DNA of 64,000 nt from Mansonella perstans (lineage: Eukaryota; Nematoda; Chromadorea; Rhabditida; Onchocercidae), in the NCBI GenBank assembly GCA_037074765.1, contig JBAMDO010000039.1, forward strand, positions 186,001 through 250,000, in the 5' to 3' direction. How positions within the stretch are numbered: position 1 is the stretch's first letter; the number at the start of each line of letters is the position of its first letter. The translations under genes and the position numbers were made by a program. The notes beneath the pieces are model-generated. The model saw nothing but the letters and a program-made list of their open reading frames with translations. It did not search any database and was not told the origin of the DNA. Below are positions 23,101 through 30,013 of this stretch, piece after piece.

Positions 23101-25126
23101 CCAACTGATATAAAACATGTATATATATAATAATATCAATTAACTGTAAATATATAAAAACAATTTTAATTATGGAAATTCGTGACTTTAAAATTTATTT
23201 TATATAACAAAACATACTTAATTGATTATGCTAATTATTAAACTATTATCTGTGCGATCAGTACTATCAACAGATTCATGTTACTTTCTTTTAGCATATT
23301 CTGATGCTTGAAGTTAACACAGGGACATGCATTTAAGAATGAATTACAATATAGCGGCGATGAGGAACAGCTCTGTTATCGTATCGAAAACGCAACAATT
23401 GAAAATGATAAATTTGGACTTGAATAAACGTTTAGCAATATAAAAATTTGGACTAGCATAATCGTCTAGCAATATTGACATTTGATTTGAATTCTCAGTA
23501 ATACCTGAAATTAACAAGAATCAGAAAAAATACCTGGATTACCAAGAGTGGAAACAGAATATCGTGAATTAGATCGAATATCAACAGGCATTAGATCTCG
23601 AAGCCATAATACTTTTGGACGAGGATTGCCACGTGCCCTACATGATACATGTGCTGTTCGGCCTTGTTCAACCGATTTTAACACTGGATGCGTTTCAATC
23701 ACCGGGAAACCGGCTGGTATTTCATCTAAAACACACGCGATTATTGCCATCTAATAATTAACTTGTGCTCTTCAAAAAACAGCCTTCCATGCTTGATTGT
23801 ATTGGTACTAAAAAATTGTCATCATTAAAATTTACCCTGTGAAAGAACAGTAAGTATCGCATCAGCGATAACAGGATTACCAATTCCGTTATCTGCCGTG
23901 CAGCTTATTGTTGAATTTGCATCAATCAATTTAACCGGTTCAATTCTCAATGTGCTTAACCCATTGGAAAGGGTTTTTGTTGAATATCTGAAATAATAAT
24001 AAATAAACATTCCGAGCAATTACTAATAATTGAGGCGGTATTTAAAATTTTGAAATCTATTTAATAATAACAGTATAAAAGATTATAATCACATTAAAAT
24101 ATTATTTACTGTTCGCAACCAAGTAAAACAATATTGTAAATTATCATGATTACATAATAATTATTTCAGTTATTAGCAATTGCACAATCACTGCTATCGT
24201 TACAATTATTGCTATTATTTATATTTTTATCCGCTTTTATTACCATAACTGTCATTTTTGAGTAATATTTTTGTTGTTTTTATTAACATTTTATCCTTTC
24301 TCATTTTAGATTAAATGTGTTCTTTGGCAAAATAAATTTTTCCAAAAAAAAAAATTCTCCTTGCATAACCATATTATTAACATTCAAATGATACCTTAAG
24401 TCGGAGATTGCTGAACCATTTTTCTTCCAAACTACCGTAGGTAATGGATTACCATCGGCACGACAAAAGAAGCTAACCCTTGTATCAGCCACTACTGTCG
24501 ATGAATCGGGTCGAATTATCAATTTAGCGCCATCTGCAAGAAAGTGAATTCAAGCTTTAGTAAATTAAATTTAAAAGTTTGAAATTTCAATCATCATTTG
24601 AGATATATATGATTCCTTTAAATTTCATTTTATTGAATTACACTTACGCAGGGGAAACATGAGGCAAAACGAACAAGTGTAATCATAATTTTTCATCTTT
24701 TTTATTGACTCTGTCCTATATGAAGTTTTATTAAATTTAAATGCATCAAACTTACACGCCAGAGCTTGAATATAACTCTGATATTCCCAGTCTGGAAGCA
24801 GCAAAAATGAAAAGGCAGTTTGGAAATTTAGATGAACATAACAGTAAGTTGAATTTTTTTAAGCCGAAATAAATTGAATTAGCAGAATAATACAGATTAT
24901 AGAATACACAGACATTGTTGAATTGTTGCAATTTTTCCGAACTCTTTTTGGTTTTTTCTTGCATTTATTATACATTGTTGGGAAAACGAAGCAATCAGGA
25001 AAGAATCTTACCATCATATGCACATTTGACGAAAGCAAAAAAGGATAGAAGAAAGATGAAGTTTGAGCATGGTAATATTGTTGTATTCAGCGGGGTCCAT
25101 TCCGGACCGATTTTTCTCCGTTTCAT
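69..25126 (-). CDS. ptp-3: LAR-type receptor protein tyrosine phosphatase, 5' part of gene (partial at left edge)
   Basis: Receptor tyrosine phosphatase of the LAR (type IIa) family. The family acts at the surface of neurons and epithelia in axon guidance, synapse assembly and adhesion, with an adhesive ectodomain and two cytoplasmic phosphatase domains. Coding exons, 5' to 3' on the minus strand: 25126-25012, 24533-24395, 23987-23836, 23725-23534, 21284-21174, 20789-20622, 20226-20119, 20010-19884, 18936-18855, 18569-18384, 18216-18154, 17863-17722, 17038-16828, 16399-16329, 15916-15533, 1174-993, 428-305, 154-69. All junctions are AG/GT and in phase, giving 881 codons with no stop. Domains: signal peptide 1-36, Ig1 about 40-133 (C62, C114), Ig2 about 137-236 (C164, C217), Ig3 about 237-328 (C264, C310), FN3-1 329-425, FN3-2 426-528, FN3-3 529-623, FN3-4 624-750, FN3-5 751-852, FN3-6 from 853. 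Key family strings seen are LSTLRIEPV, EEDQGKYEC, YVKVRRVPP, API-GRN, IIGRG and LNGEP. The transmembrane and phosphatase exons are outside the window. The type IIa assignment is secure from domain order and motifs; orthology to ptp-3 is inferred. Confidence 0.95.
305..428 (-). CDS. ptp-3: ptp-3 exon 17: rest of FN3-5
   Basis: Encodes KTHTLITDLEPNTEYAFRVN then AFNRHGDGEFSASKKILTGG and Leu, the E to G strands with the DLxPxTxYxxRV corner. It joins exon 16 directly, so the roughly 15-residue insertion of vertebrate FN3-5 (LADAQW region) is absent. Acceptor TTTTCAG, donor C|GTAAGT, phase 1. Confidence 0.94.
993..1174 (-). CDS. ptp-3: ptp-3 exon 16: first part of FN3-5
   Basis: Encodes VPSAPRDVEVVLVNASAVKV and SWEKPLHANGDIIGYYVYKD, then RLLNGEPVNGKLQRAIIYDQ and Tyr. 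LAR FN3-5 reads VPSGPPRKVEVE, QHGQIRGYQVHYVR and ENGEP, so the domain number is clear. Core W772; N764 is in an N-A-S sequon. Acceptor TTTTTAG, donor TAT|GTTAGA, phase 0. Confidence 0.95.
6325..6491. repeat. 28-bp minisatellite, six copies, C/T-rich
   Basis: Six tandem copies of a unit like CAATACCCCCCGCCTTCTCC followed by TAGTCTTC: 6325-6351 (27 bp), 6352-6379, 6380-6407, 6408-6435, 6436-6463 and 6464-6491 (28 bp each), with one to four differences between copies. It is strongly strand-asymmetric (pyrimidine-rich on plus) and far richer in C than its surroundings. It lies in the giant ptp-3 intron. Confidence 0.95.
6574..6600. repeat. TAC and TTG trinucleotide repeats
   Basis: A short run of TAC units (about five) passes directly into TTG units (about three) in the giant ptp-3 intron. 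Confidence 0.8.
6721..6784. repeat. GA-rich microsatellite
   Basis: Purine tract dominated by GA units with some GACA and GGGA interruptions. Open frames over this stretch are artefacts of the simple repeat. It faces a complementary TC tract 126 bp away. Confidence 0.9.
6911..6984. repeat. TC and TTTC microsatellite
   Basis: Pyrimidine tract: about eight TC units then five or more TTTC units. It is complementary in sense to the GA tract at 6721-6784, so the pair forms a long imperfect inverted repeat. Confidence 0.9.
8163..8189. repeat. Poly-A run of 27
   Basis: Uninterrupted A27 on the plus strand in the giant ptp-3 intron. A shorter run (about 16) is at 7064-7079. No retroposed sequence or target-site duplication is evident upstream. 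Confidence 0.9.
10178..10210. repeat. Poly-A run of 23 plus 9
   Basis: A23, one G, then A9. On the minus strand this gives a long T run ending in TTTGAAG, resembling a splice acceptor, but the following sequence stops in the needed frame. Confidence 0.9.
11868..11896. repeat. ATC trinucleotide repeat
   Basis: About nine to ten perfect ATC units in the giant ptp-3 intron, followed by degenerate ATC/ACC-rich sequence to about 11930. Confidence 0.9.
15384..15413 (-). CDS. ptp-3: Candidate micro-exon (18 or 30 nt) between FN3-4 and FN3-5
   Basis: A strong donor (CCAG|GTAAGC) at 15384 is preceded by two possible acceptors. AGTATAG gives an 18-nt exon (15401-15384, A-MQHRP) and ATTTAAG gives a 30-nt exon (15413-15384, E-SSIAMQHRP). 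Both enter and leave in phase 1, so inclusion or skipping keeps frame. Skipping gives TEED-VPSAPRD, the normal LAR linker (NEDVPSGPP); inclusion adds 6 or 10 residues between FN3-4 and FN3-5. The acceptors have weak pyrimidine tracts, as is common for regulated micro-exons. Confidence 0.5.
15533..15916 (-). CDS. ptp-3: ptp-3 exon 15: whole FN3-4
   Basis: The largest exon here (384 nt) carries nearly all of FN3-4: VPTVSPKIVVLKPLSSQSLF, IRWKAPLIEYHEGKIRNYLI with W645, ITGLNPHTTYEVSVAAGTD, and GYGPGSEPERAQTEED. LAR has TAHTDVGPGPES and RTNEDVPSGPP. An acidic, charged segment at residues 673-699 (KIRQIDEDDEEISPGKGEK is part of it) lengthens a loop beyond the vertebrate length. Acceptor GTTACAG, donor G|GTTGGT, phase 1. 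Confidence 0.94.
16329..16399 (-). CDS. ptp-3: ptp-3 exon 14: end of FN3-3
   Basis: Encodes RVAARSARGTGAFCTDVIVK then THPN, equivalent to [20 protein letters not shown] of LAR. An unpaired-looking cysteine lies in the G strand (AFCTD), where LAR has none. Acceptor ATTACAG, donor G|GTAAGA, phase 1. Confidence 0.93.
16721..16800. repeat. CA/TACA-rich low-complexity tract
   Basis: Degenerate CACA, TACATA and CATA units in the intron between ptp-3 exons 13 and 14. Confidence 0.75.
16828..17038 (-). CDS. ptp-3: ptp-3 exon 13: most of FN3-3
   Basis: Encodes IPGQPTGLTAKVLDSHRIQL, then TWDKPLHSYNIIGYSIHFN with core W550, and IIDGLLPDTFYSFR. LAR FN3-3 starts GVPGQPLNFKAEPES and has GLKPNSLYYFRL. N-A-S is a sequon in the C' loop. 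Acceptor CTTATAG, donor CG|GTTAGA, phase 2. Confidence 0.94.
17494..17552. repeat. TGTGTTTT-type tandem tract
   Basis: Four or five loose copies of (A)TGTGTTTTTT in the intron between ptp-3 exons 12 and 13. Confidence 0.75.
17722..17863 (-). CDS. ptp-3: ptp-3 exon 12: end of FN3-2
   Basis: Encodes QETKSDELIATITNLEFEST then YFIYVQARNAKGLSPMSQLV and TVFTRLG, the E to G strands of FN3-2. LAR has TIGNLVPQKTYSVKVLAF and GDGPLS. Acceptor CCTTCAG, donor A|GTAATT, phase 1. Confidence 0.93.
18154..18216 (-). CDS. ptp-3: ptp-3 exon 11: middle of FN3-2
   Basis: A 63-nt exon, phase 0 at both ends, encoding GYIIHYTNLEPKTTPYSLWK plus Thr. LAR reads GYRVYYTMDPTQHVNNWMK here. Acceptor TTTTTAG, donor ACA|GTAAAT. 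Its length and phase would let it be skipped in frame, but this would remove core strands of FN3-2, so it is probably constitutive. Confidence 0.93.
18384..18569 (-). CDS. ptp-3: ptp-3 exon 10: end of FN3-1 and start of FN3-2
   Basis: Encodes VYEITVSSVNIIGRGTASLP (compare VVAVNNIGRGPPSEP in LAR), then the linker DETAPSTPPHKIQARSLS and SAILVRWEPPKKPNGQIT with FN3-2 core W449. LAR has QWKEPEEPNGQI at the same place. Acceptor CTTGTAG, donor ACG|GTAGGA, phase 0 at both ends. Confidence 0.95.
18855..18936 (-). CDS. ptp-3: ptp-3 exon 9: rest of FN3-1 core
   Basis: Encodes YEDGSFKEKEVGANVTTTV and ITGLEPYQ, the E and F strand region with the FN3 tyrosine-corner motif GLxPY. Acceptor GTTTCAG, donor CAG|GTTCTT, ending in phase 0. 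Confidence 0.93.
19248..19295 (-). CDS. ptp-3: Candidate 48-nt cassette exon inside FN3-1
   Basis: In the intron between exons 8 and 9, an acceptor with a T run (GGTTTTTTGAAG) and a strong donor (AA|GTAAGT) bound 48 nt. Entered in phase 2 it reads K-NVANLSTPIFPVDGI-K and leaves in phase 2, ending with the same AA as exon 8, so it can be skipped or included in frame. It would add 16 residues, with one N-L-S sequon, to the loop between strands C' and E of FN3-1. Skipping gives the normal-length loop YRQK-YEDGS. Sequence fit is direct; expression is inferred. Confidence 0.45.
19884..20010 (-). CDS. ptp-3: ptp-3 exon 8: first part of FN3-1
   Basis: Encodes PLPHAPKNLQVSDVTSNSV then RLSWDPVHIEAEPVRKYIIK and YRQ, the A to C' strands of the first fibronectin type III domain, with the core W351. 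LAR has KPPGTP and YYIIQHKP at the same places. Acceptor TTCACAG, donor GTAAGA, phase 2 (AA plus G, Lys371). Confidence 0.93.
20119..20226 (-). CDS. ptp-3: ptp-3 exon 7: end of Ig3
   Basis: Encodes GRNILTLTRIQKTENYTC followed by VAVSKLGNIEAMTTVEVK. C310 pairs with C264 and N307 lies in the N-Y-T sequon also present in fly and human LAR. Acceptor TTTAAG, donor GTAAGT (strong), phase 1. The intron to exon 8 is only 108 nt. Confidence 0.94.
20622..20789 (-). CDS. ptp-3: ptp-3 exon 6: first part of Ig3
   Basis: Encodes VRRVPPYFS, the conserved start of LAR Ig3, and LNLTCVAVGYPMPRVFW with C264 and W276. N261 is in an N-L-T sequon. The end DAPI-G joins the next exon to give APIGRN, matching MPIGRN of LAR. 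Acceptor ATTTCAG, donor G|GTTTCA, phase 1. Confidence 0.95.
21174..21284 (-). CDS. ptp-3: ptp-3 exon 5: end of Ig2
   Basis: Encodes GALMIQQAKEEDQGKYEC and then IARNAHGVTHSRAAHLYVK. The EEDQGKYEC string is near identical to fly and vertebrate LAR Ig2; C217 pairs with C164. Acceptor AATTTAG, donor G|GTTACC in phase 1. This donor coincides with the position of vertebrate micro-exon meB, between LYV and VRRVPP. Confidence 0.95.
21285..23533 (-). other. ptp-3: 2.2-kb ptp-3 intron within Ig2
   Basis: Second longest intron of the gene in this window, phase 1, at the site used by vertebrate micro-exon meA. It is AT-rich; I see no in-frame small exon with good sites. It contains an imperfect 31-bp tandem duplication (23411-23441 and 23445-23475). 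Confidence 0.7.
23411..23475. repeat. Imperfect 31-bp tandem duplication
   Basis: Copies at 23411-23441 and 23445-23475 share 27 of 31 bases (both begin AATTTGGACT and end TAGCAATAT). Located in the Ig2 intron of ptp-3. Confidence 0.85.
23534..23725 (-). CDS. ptp-3: ptp-3 exon 4: first part of Ig2
   Basis: Encodes DEIPAGFPVIETHP, matching the Ig1-Ig2 linker IPRGFP of LAR, then VSCRARGNPRPKVLWLRD with C164 and W176, and RYSVSTLGNP. The donor G|GTATTT (phase 1) falls exactly at the site where vertebrate LAR receptors insert micro-exon meA, before the GALxIxQ string encoded by the next exon. Confidence 0.94.
23836..23987 (-). CDS. ptp-3: ptp-3 exon 3: second half of Ig1
   Basis: Contains the diagnostic LAR string LSTLRIEPV and the second Ig1 cysteine (C114, in TISCTADNGIG). 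The usual Tyr two residues before this cysteine is Ile112, so the Y-x-C signature is relaxed. N109 lies in an N-S-T sequon. Acceptor ATTTCAG, donor G|GTAAAT (phase 1), joining SQ to DEIPAGFP of Ig2. Confidence 0.94.
24395..24533 (-). CDS. ptp-3: ptp-3 exon 2: first half of Ig1
   Basis: Encodes residues 39-85 in part: DGAKLIIRPDSSTV, then FFCRADGNPLPTVVWKKNG with the first Ig1 cysteine (C62) and the core tryptophan (W74). Acceptor TTGCAG, donor AG|GTATCA, phase 2. The following exon completes Arg85 so that the join reads SDLRYSTK, as in LAR Ig1 of other animals. The heparan-binding loop of LAR Ig1 lies just after W74 and is lysine-poor here (KKNGSA). Confidence 0.93.
24756..24791 (-). CDS. ptp-3: Candidate 36-nt cassette exon between signal peptide and Ig1
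   Basis: A strong acceptor (TTTTTGCTGCTTCCAG) and a strong donor (GTAAGT) bound 36 nt in the first intron. Entering in phase 1 from exon 1 it reads D-WEYQSYIQALA-Y and leaves in phase 1, so it can be included or skipped without changing the frame: the joint is CAYD-DGAKL without it and CAYD-DWEYQSYIQALAY-GAKL with it. It would lengthen the segment between signal peptide and Ig1 by 12 residues. Splice sites and phase are seen; use in a transcript is inferred. It may be constitutive. Confidence 0.5.
25012..25126 (-). CDS. ptp-3: ptp-3 exon 1: start codon and signal peptide
   Basis: The exon encodes 38 residues plus the first base of codon 39. It begins MKRRK, a basic n-region, and has a hydrophobic core SNFIFLLSFFAFV at residues 21-33 followed by KCAYD, so cleavage is likely near residues 35-36. 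This ATG was chosen because the frame is closed by a stop at 25252-25250 and has no ATG between. The donor is GTAAGA right after a G, giving phase 1, which joins exon 2 (starting AT) to make GAT, Asp39. The reading frame is short and recognised only through its signal peptide and phase fit, so it is slightly less certain than the Ig exons. Confidence 0.8.
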
Positions 25127-25260
25127 GACGGCCGATTTGTCTGCTGCCGATATTCCCGATCTCCGGTGTTCCCTAATGTCACCATAACTGATATACCAAA
25201 AGTAACAGATTTTACTGTTTTTGTGGCATAAACGCCGGCACTTTTGGTATCATTTATCTT
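25080..25260 (-). promoter_or_regulatory. CpG-rich promoter and 5' leader region of ptp-3
   Basis: About nine CpG dinucleotides fall within 85 bases (25089-25172) in DNA that is otherwise AT-rich and CpG-poor. The patch overlaps the start codon at 25126 and the upstream leader. It includes an 11-bp inverted repeat (25193-25203 with 25240-25250, arm ATACCAAAAGT) enclosing a smaller one (25204-25208 with 25215-25219). A possible leader splice acceptor, TTTTGGTATATCAG, ends at 25188 on the minus strand. Promoter function is inferred from position and composition. Confidence 0.5.
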
Positions 25261-26713
25261 TCTTGCAACCAATGATGGTTACTTTTATTGACCGTCTTTT
25301 ACACCCAGCTAAATATAATGTAGTGTTAATTTGATGCAATCCTTATTCTTTTTTATTTTCCAATTTTTGAATTATTTTTTTAAATTTTTTATCGAATACT
25401 GCAAATATTTGATATTATTATGGCAGCTCAAACAAGAATCTTTTATCGTTTGTAATCAAGAATTTCATTGCATCATTTTCGGTTAATTCTTTTTGTTTTA
25501 GAAAAAACGATTCTAAAATTGGTGGTAAAATGGACAGAAATTTGTTGTAAAATATTTTGAAGGTTTGTACAATGGAACAGCCAAACGTCTTGCAAGAAAT
25601 ATTTGAGGCCATTTTAAAAAAAATAAATTCTTCCTGGCATTTTTCCGTTATTTCCTTCGCTTGCCCTCCCCGAATTCTTAGATCATTGGAAAGGAAAGGA
25701 AATTATTTACTTTTAAGTGCATATTTAGGGTCATTTATCGAAGTGAAATAAAAGAAAGGACGGATATGAAAGGCAATAGAAAAGACCGGATAGCTTGTTA
25801 TAATGTCAAAAAAATTATAGCCATTTCTGGTCATAAAAGAACTTCGATTTCAATTTTTTGTAGAGGAAAAAAACATTTCGAATTATCTTTTTGACGATAA
25901 TTTATAATTCTTAATAATTTTAAAATACCTTGTACTGTTTAACTGAAAACTTTACATATGAAAAATGCGATAAAAGCGAAGAAGAAATATTGCAAGATTG
26001 ATTGATTTACAATGGCAAAAATTGCAAATATGAGAAAGAATGAAAATTGATAATTGTAAAATTTTGTTAGCCATATGTAAAAATATCTCTCAAATGTAAG
26101 CAACGAATGATCAAAAGTTTCATTGCTATATTTTGGTTTTTATGCGGACTAAGTTCCAATTGTCTAGAAAAGAAATGAAAAAATGATAACTTAGTGTGAT
26201 AAAAGTATAGGCTGAGAAAATGCCAGCAGTAGGTTAAAAGAACAAATGGAGAGCAAAGTCAGTTAGATTAATTTTATATTAATTGTGAGTGAAAGAAAAT
26301 TGTTTTTTTTCTCTTTTATCATTTATTTATTCCGTCTGGAAAAAAAAAAGAAAAATTTCAGATAAGCTTAAATGAATAAATAGAAGTGTGAAAGCGTGTC
26401 ATTGTTACTGATTATCAGAAATGAAAGTCTGGAAACCATATTTTGTACAAAAAAATTTTAAATATCATGGAAGAATGAAAGATCTATTATTTATGTTATT
26501 ATGAATTAACATTGTTAAAAAATTGAAAATTTCAGCAAATTTTATAAAAATTTAATATGCTATAAGCATGAATAAAATTTTATGAAATAGAAAATTGGTG
26601 AATTTATTATAATTATTTGCTGTTGTTATTATCATTTAACTATCACCTTACAAAATTTATTCAAAATTTAGCAATATAAATTATTTTTAATTGCATCATT
26701 TATTGCTACAGTC

Positions 26714-26714
26714 A

Positions 26715-26740
<26 letters not shown>
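26714..26740. repeat. ATT trinucleotide repeat
   Basis: Nine perfect ATT units upstream of ptp-3. Confidence 0.9.
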
Positions 26741-26745
<5 letters not shown>

Positions 26746-29700
26746 TTTAATATACCTTAAATAAACATTGTCATACGACTATTGCTACGAAATATTTTTA
26801 ACAGATCTACTAAAAATATATTTAAGAAATTTATTCACAAAGTAATTATATGAATGAGCAGATAAATAATTTTGAAAAGCAATAAAATACAATATTATAT
26901 TAAAAGTAATATATTGTGCACGGAAAATTGAGTTCCATTATAGAAAAAAAAATCACACTTTATTGCTGCTCATTTTATTAATAGCATAAAAGTTCAACTG
27001 AACAACACAAATATGCTATTGCATTATCGTAGCACTGCAAGTAATATATCATAATTAAATTCAAACTGTGCAAACATATATGATATATGACTCAAATTTT
27101 CTTAGTGCATATATATTCATGTCATTTTTATTGATCAAAATTAGAAATAGAGGTATGTATAATTAATGTTCATGTTACACTGCTGTTATCATGCTATTCT
27201 AATATTCTGTTTAAAATAATTTCAAAATGAGATTAGGAATGATTATTAATGAAAGGAGGATGAACAGAAAATAAATAAACGATGAAATGAAACAAAAGAT
27301 GAAAAGATAAATTTGAAAATGAATAATGCATTCAATTACATGATAAAAATGATTGTTAATTATTGTTCTTGATAATTTGTAAGCATTTTTTGCAATCAAA
27401 AGAAATTTCTTTCGTTTTTAGCGGTGAAAATGTAATTTTAAAAAAATTTTTAATTATTTTACTGTAATTAATATATTTGCATAAAAAATATCGATGCTTT
27501 TGTTTTTAATGCGACCTTTTTGATTATTATTTGTTTATTTATTGGTTTACTTTCAACAATTTACTTAAAATCGACGATTATTAAAAAGAAATCAATAGGG
27601 AGAAAAAAAACAAGTACAATCAAGAGTCATTTTAAGCATAAAAAAATTAAATAAATAAATCATAAAAATTGTCGCAAAAAGTAAAACGGCAAAGTGATCA
27701 TCGTATAATGAAACAAAATAACGAACGAAATATAGAATATAATTTCAAATAAATAATAAATTGAAAATTTGAGAAAAAACAAATCAGTGAGTGGATAAAA
27801 TGAATATTTCAAAATATTATTTTTAGCAATTAAGCTCAACGGGGTTGTTAGAATTACGGATAAAAGAGATTGAAAAGTGTGAGGAAGGAAAAGGCCTAGC
27901 AAACAATTCAATATGTTCAACCTCACAGGCTGGCAATATGAATCGACTTTCCGCTTTAAAAATGGATGCGTCACATTCTGTTAAGCTAGTTGATATTATC
28001 GTTTTGGTATTACTAACGTTTCGGTGTTATTAACGTTTTGGTATTATTAATTATTAATCTGTTTTTAACTTAAGAAGAATAGGTTCTGAAAACATTTATT
28101 TGAAAATGAAATTCGAAAATGGGGTTTTTATCGAACTATTCTTGTTCGGTGATTTTTTCTTCCTTTCCAATAATTTTAAAAATTATTAAAGAAGAGCCAG
28201 TACATACATATGCATTTTATCATATTGTTAAGAAAAGGTAAATAATGTTTCAAAAAAAATCCCTTCTCTCTTCCTTGACAATACTAAAAATGATTATATA
28301 TTATGTATAAATAAATAAAAAATATCAGTATGTATTATCTAATTTTGATTACTTAATTTCACATATATAAGTGAATCTTTTTTCACTAATGTTCTATTGC
28401 TTTTTAAAGTTACAAAATAATTTTTTTGATCTTACAAAAAATACATTGTTAAAATTCCTTTAAAAAATCGGCTGAATGAGATTTATAGATTTATAGAGGA
28501 GATAATTTTATTTCATTAAAACTAAATCGTTGATTGCATTCAACAAAATTCATACTAAACAATTCAAAATACGGGGAAAGTTTCTAATCAACTAAAATAG
28601 TCAACTAAAACAATGCTGAGATATTTTAAGCTTCATAATGCTTAAATAAAAAGGTCAATTTTCACTCATGTGTAATACTTTTATAACTCTGTTCTGTTCC
28701 TGAATTTTACTTAATTGAGAAAAGATCGATTCGAAAATACTTTGCTGCTAGGTTACGCAAACGAAAATGCGATTTCTATTTTAGTCATCTCTTATAAAGA
28801 TTGTTTCAGTTCTAGGTTTAATTAAAATAAAAAATTTTAACAAGTGAAAATTATTAAATTAATATCGGCGCATGTCGTCAGTGTTAAAACTTCTAATTCA
28901 CATTGCGAACCGCATGGATTACGTGTTTTATGGTATAGTTGTAATTTAATTGAAAGCAAACTGAATGACAGGAAAAACTGTAGCATATAAATATATGCAA
29001 TACATATATATATTTTTTTTAAAGTTACTTTTTTAAATAAAATTATTCCTATAAAACTTTTGGTTTATTGAACCACAAAAGAGTCTGAAGAAGTTAAGCA
29101 ATACTTTTATGCACATGATTAAGTAATTATGAAAGAGAAATTCCGTCATATGAAATTTTTTAATCTCTATCAGCCTTAATTCTCAGTTTATTAGTAATAT
29201 AACCTGCTCGACTCTAATTAATTTTATAAGGTGAACAAACTGAAATTTTTTCCTAGAATTAATTCATTTACATTTTTATATTAGCAATTTAAATACTTTC
29301 ACAAACAATATGCCAGTATGAAAATTATTAAAAATTTAAAAAAAGCAAAAAACGGAGAATTTGGTGAAGATAAAAATAAAAATCACAGAAACTACTGCTT
29401 TATTATATATGTTATTAAAAATTCAGAGCGGAAAAAATAAAACAATAAAATTAGCATTAAAATAAAATAAAATATTTTCCCGATTTGAATTATTCGCATT
29501 ATTCTTCCGAAATAATAATGGATGAATTAGAATTTGAATGTTGTTTATTTGCTTGTTTTTTCATTCGTGCATTTTTCGAATATTATAAAAGTATGAAAGA
29601 ATAAGTTATGTTTCCCAAGTTACCAATTTGTTGCCTGCCAGATTAATTTACCACTGAGTGCTACTTAATTAGAAGAAAAATTAGGGTGGCAAAATTTCTT

Positions 29701-29935
29701 TTGTCTAAATTTTTTAATGGGAAGAAAAACAAAAAAAAGAGGAAAACGAACGGATTATTTAATTATAATCTTTAGAGGAATCAGACAAAATTTCGCTCTC
29801 AAATGTGTTATTTTATTGGCCCAAATATTAATTTTGATATTAGTGATTAAGAGTTGGAAAAATGAATTGGACTGAAAAATTTGTTGCTCTGTGCTGAATC
29901 AGACATAACTTAAGTACAAAGTTCAGAGAGAAAAT

Positions 29936-30013
29936 AATGAACTTTAAAGTTTCATAAAATACTAATGAACTTTAAAGTTTCATAAAATAATGAACTTTAA
30001 AGTTTCATAAAAT
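29936..30013. repeat. Three 25-bp tandem copies
   Basis: Identical copies of a 25-bp unit (begins AATGAACTTTAAAGTTTCAT) at 29936-29960, 29964-29988 and 29989-30013. Each contains the palindrome ACTTTAAAGT. No differences between copies, so the duplication is recent. Confidence 0.95.

Noticed and set aside
23300..23400. Possible 25-nt exon at the meA site (after GATAACAG, before GTAATT)
   Set aside because: Length is not a multiple of three, so it breaks the frame between exons 4 and 5.
24301..24394. Continuation of the Ig1 exon past the donor at 24395
   Set aside because: The consensus donor AG|GTATCA and the join to exon 3 restore a normal Ig1; the extension is low complexity.
24915..25187. 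90-codon plus-strand frame over the CpG-rich patch
   Set aside because: Antisense of ptp-3 exon 1; the minus-strand reading gives a signal peptide with correct splice phase.
25418..25751. Overlapping 64-codon frames on both strands
   Set aside because: No family motif, no clear splice partners, and the two strands compete; composition is ordinary.
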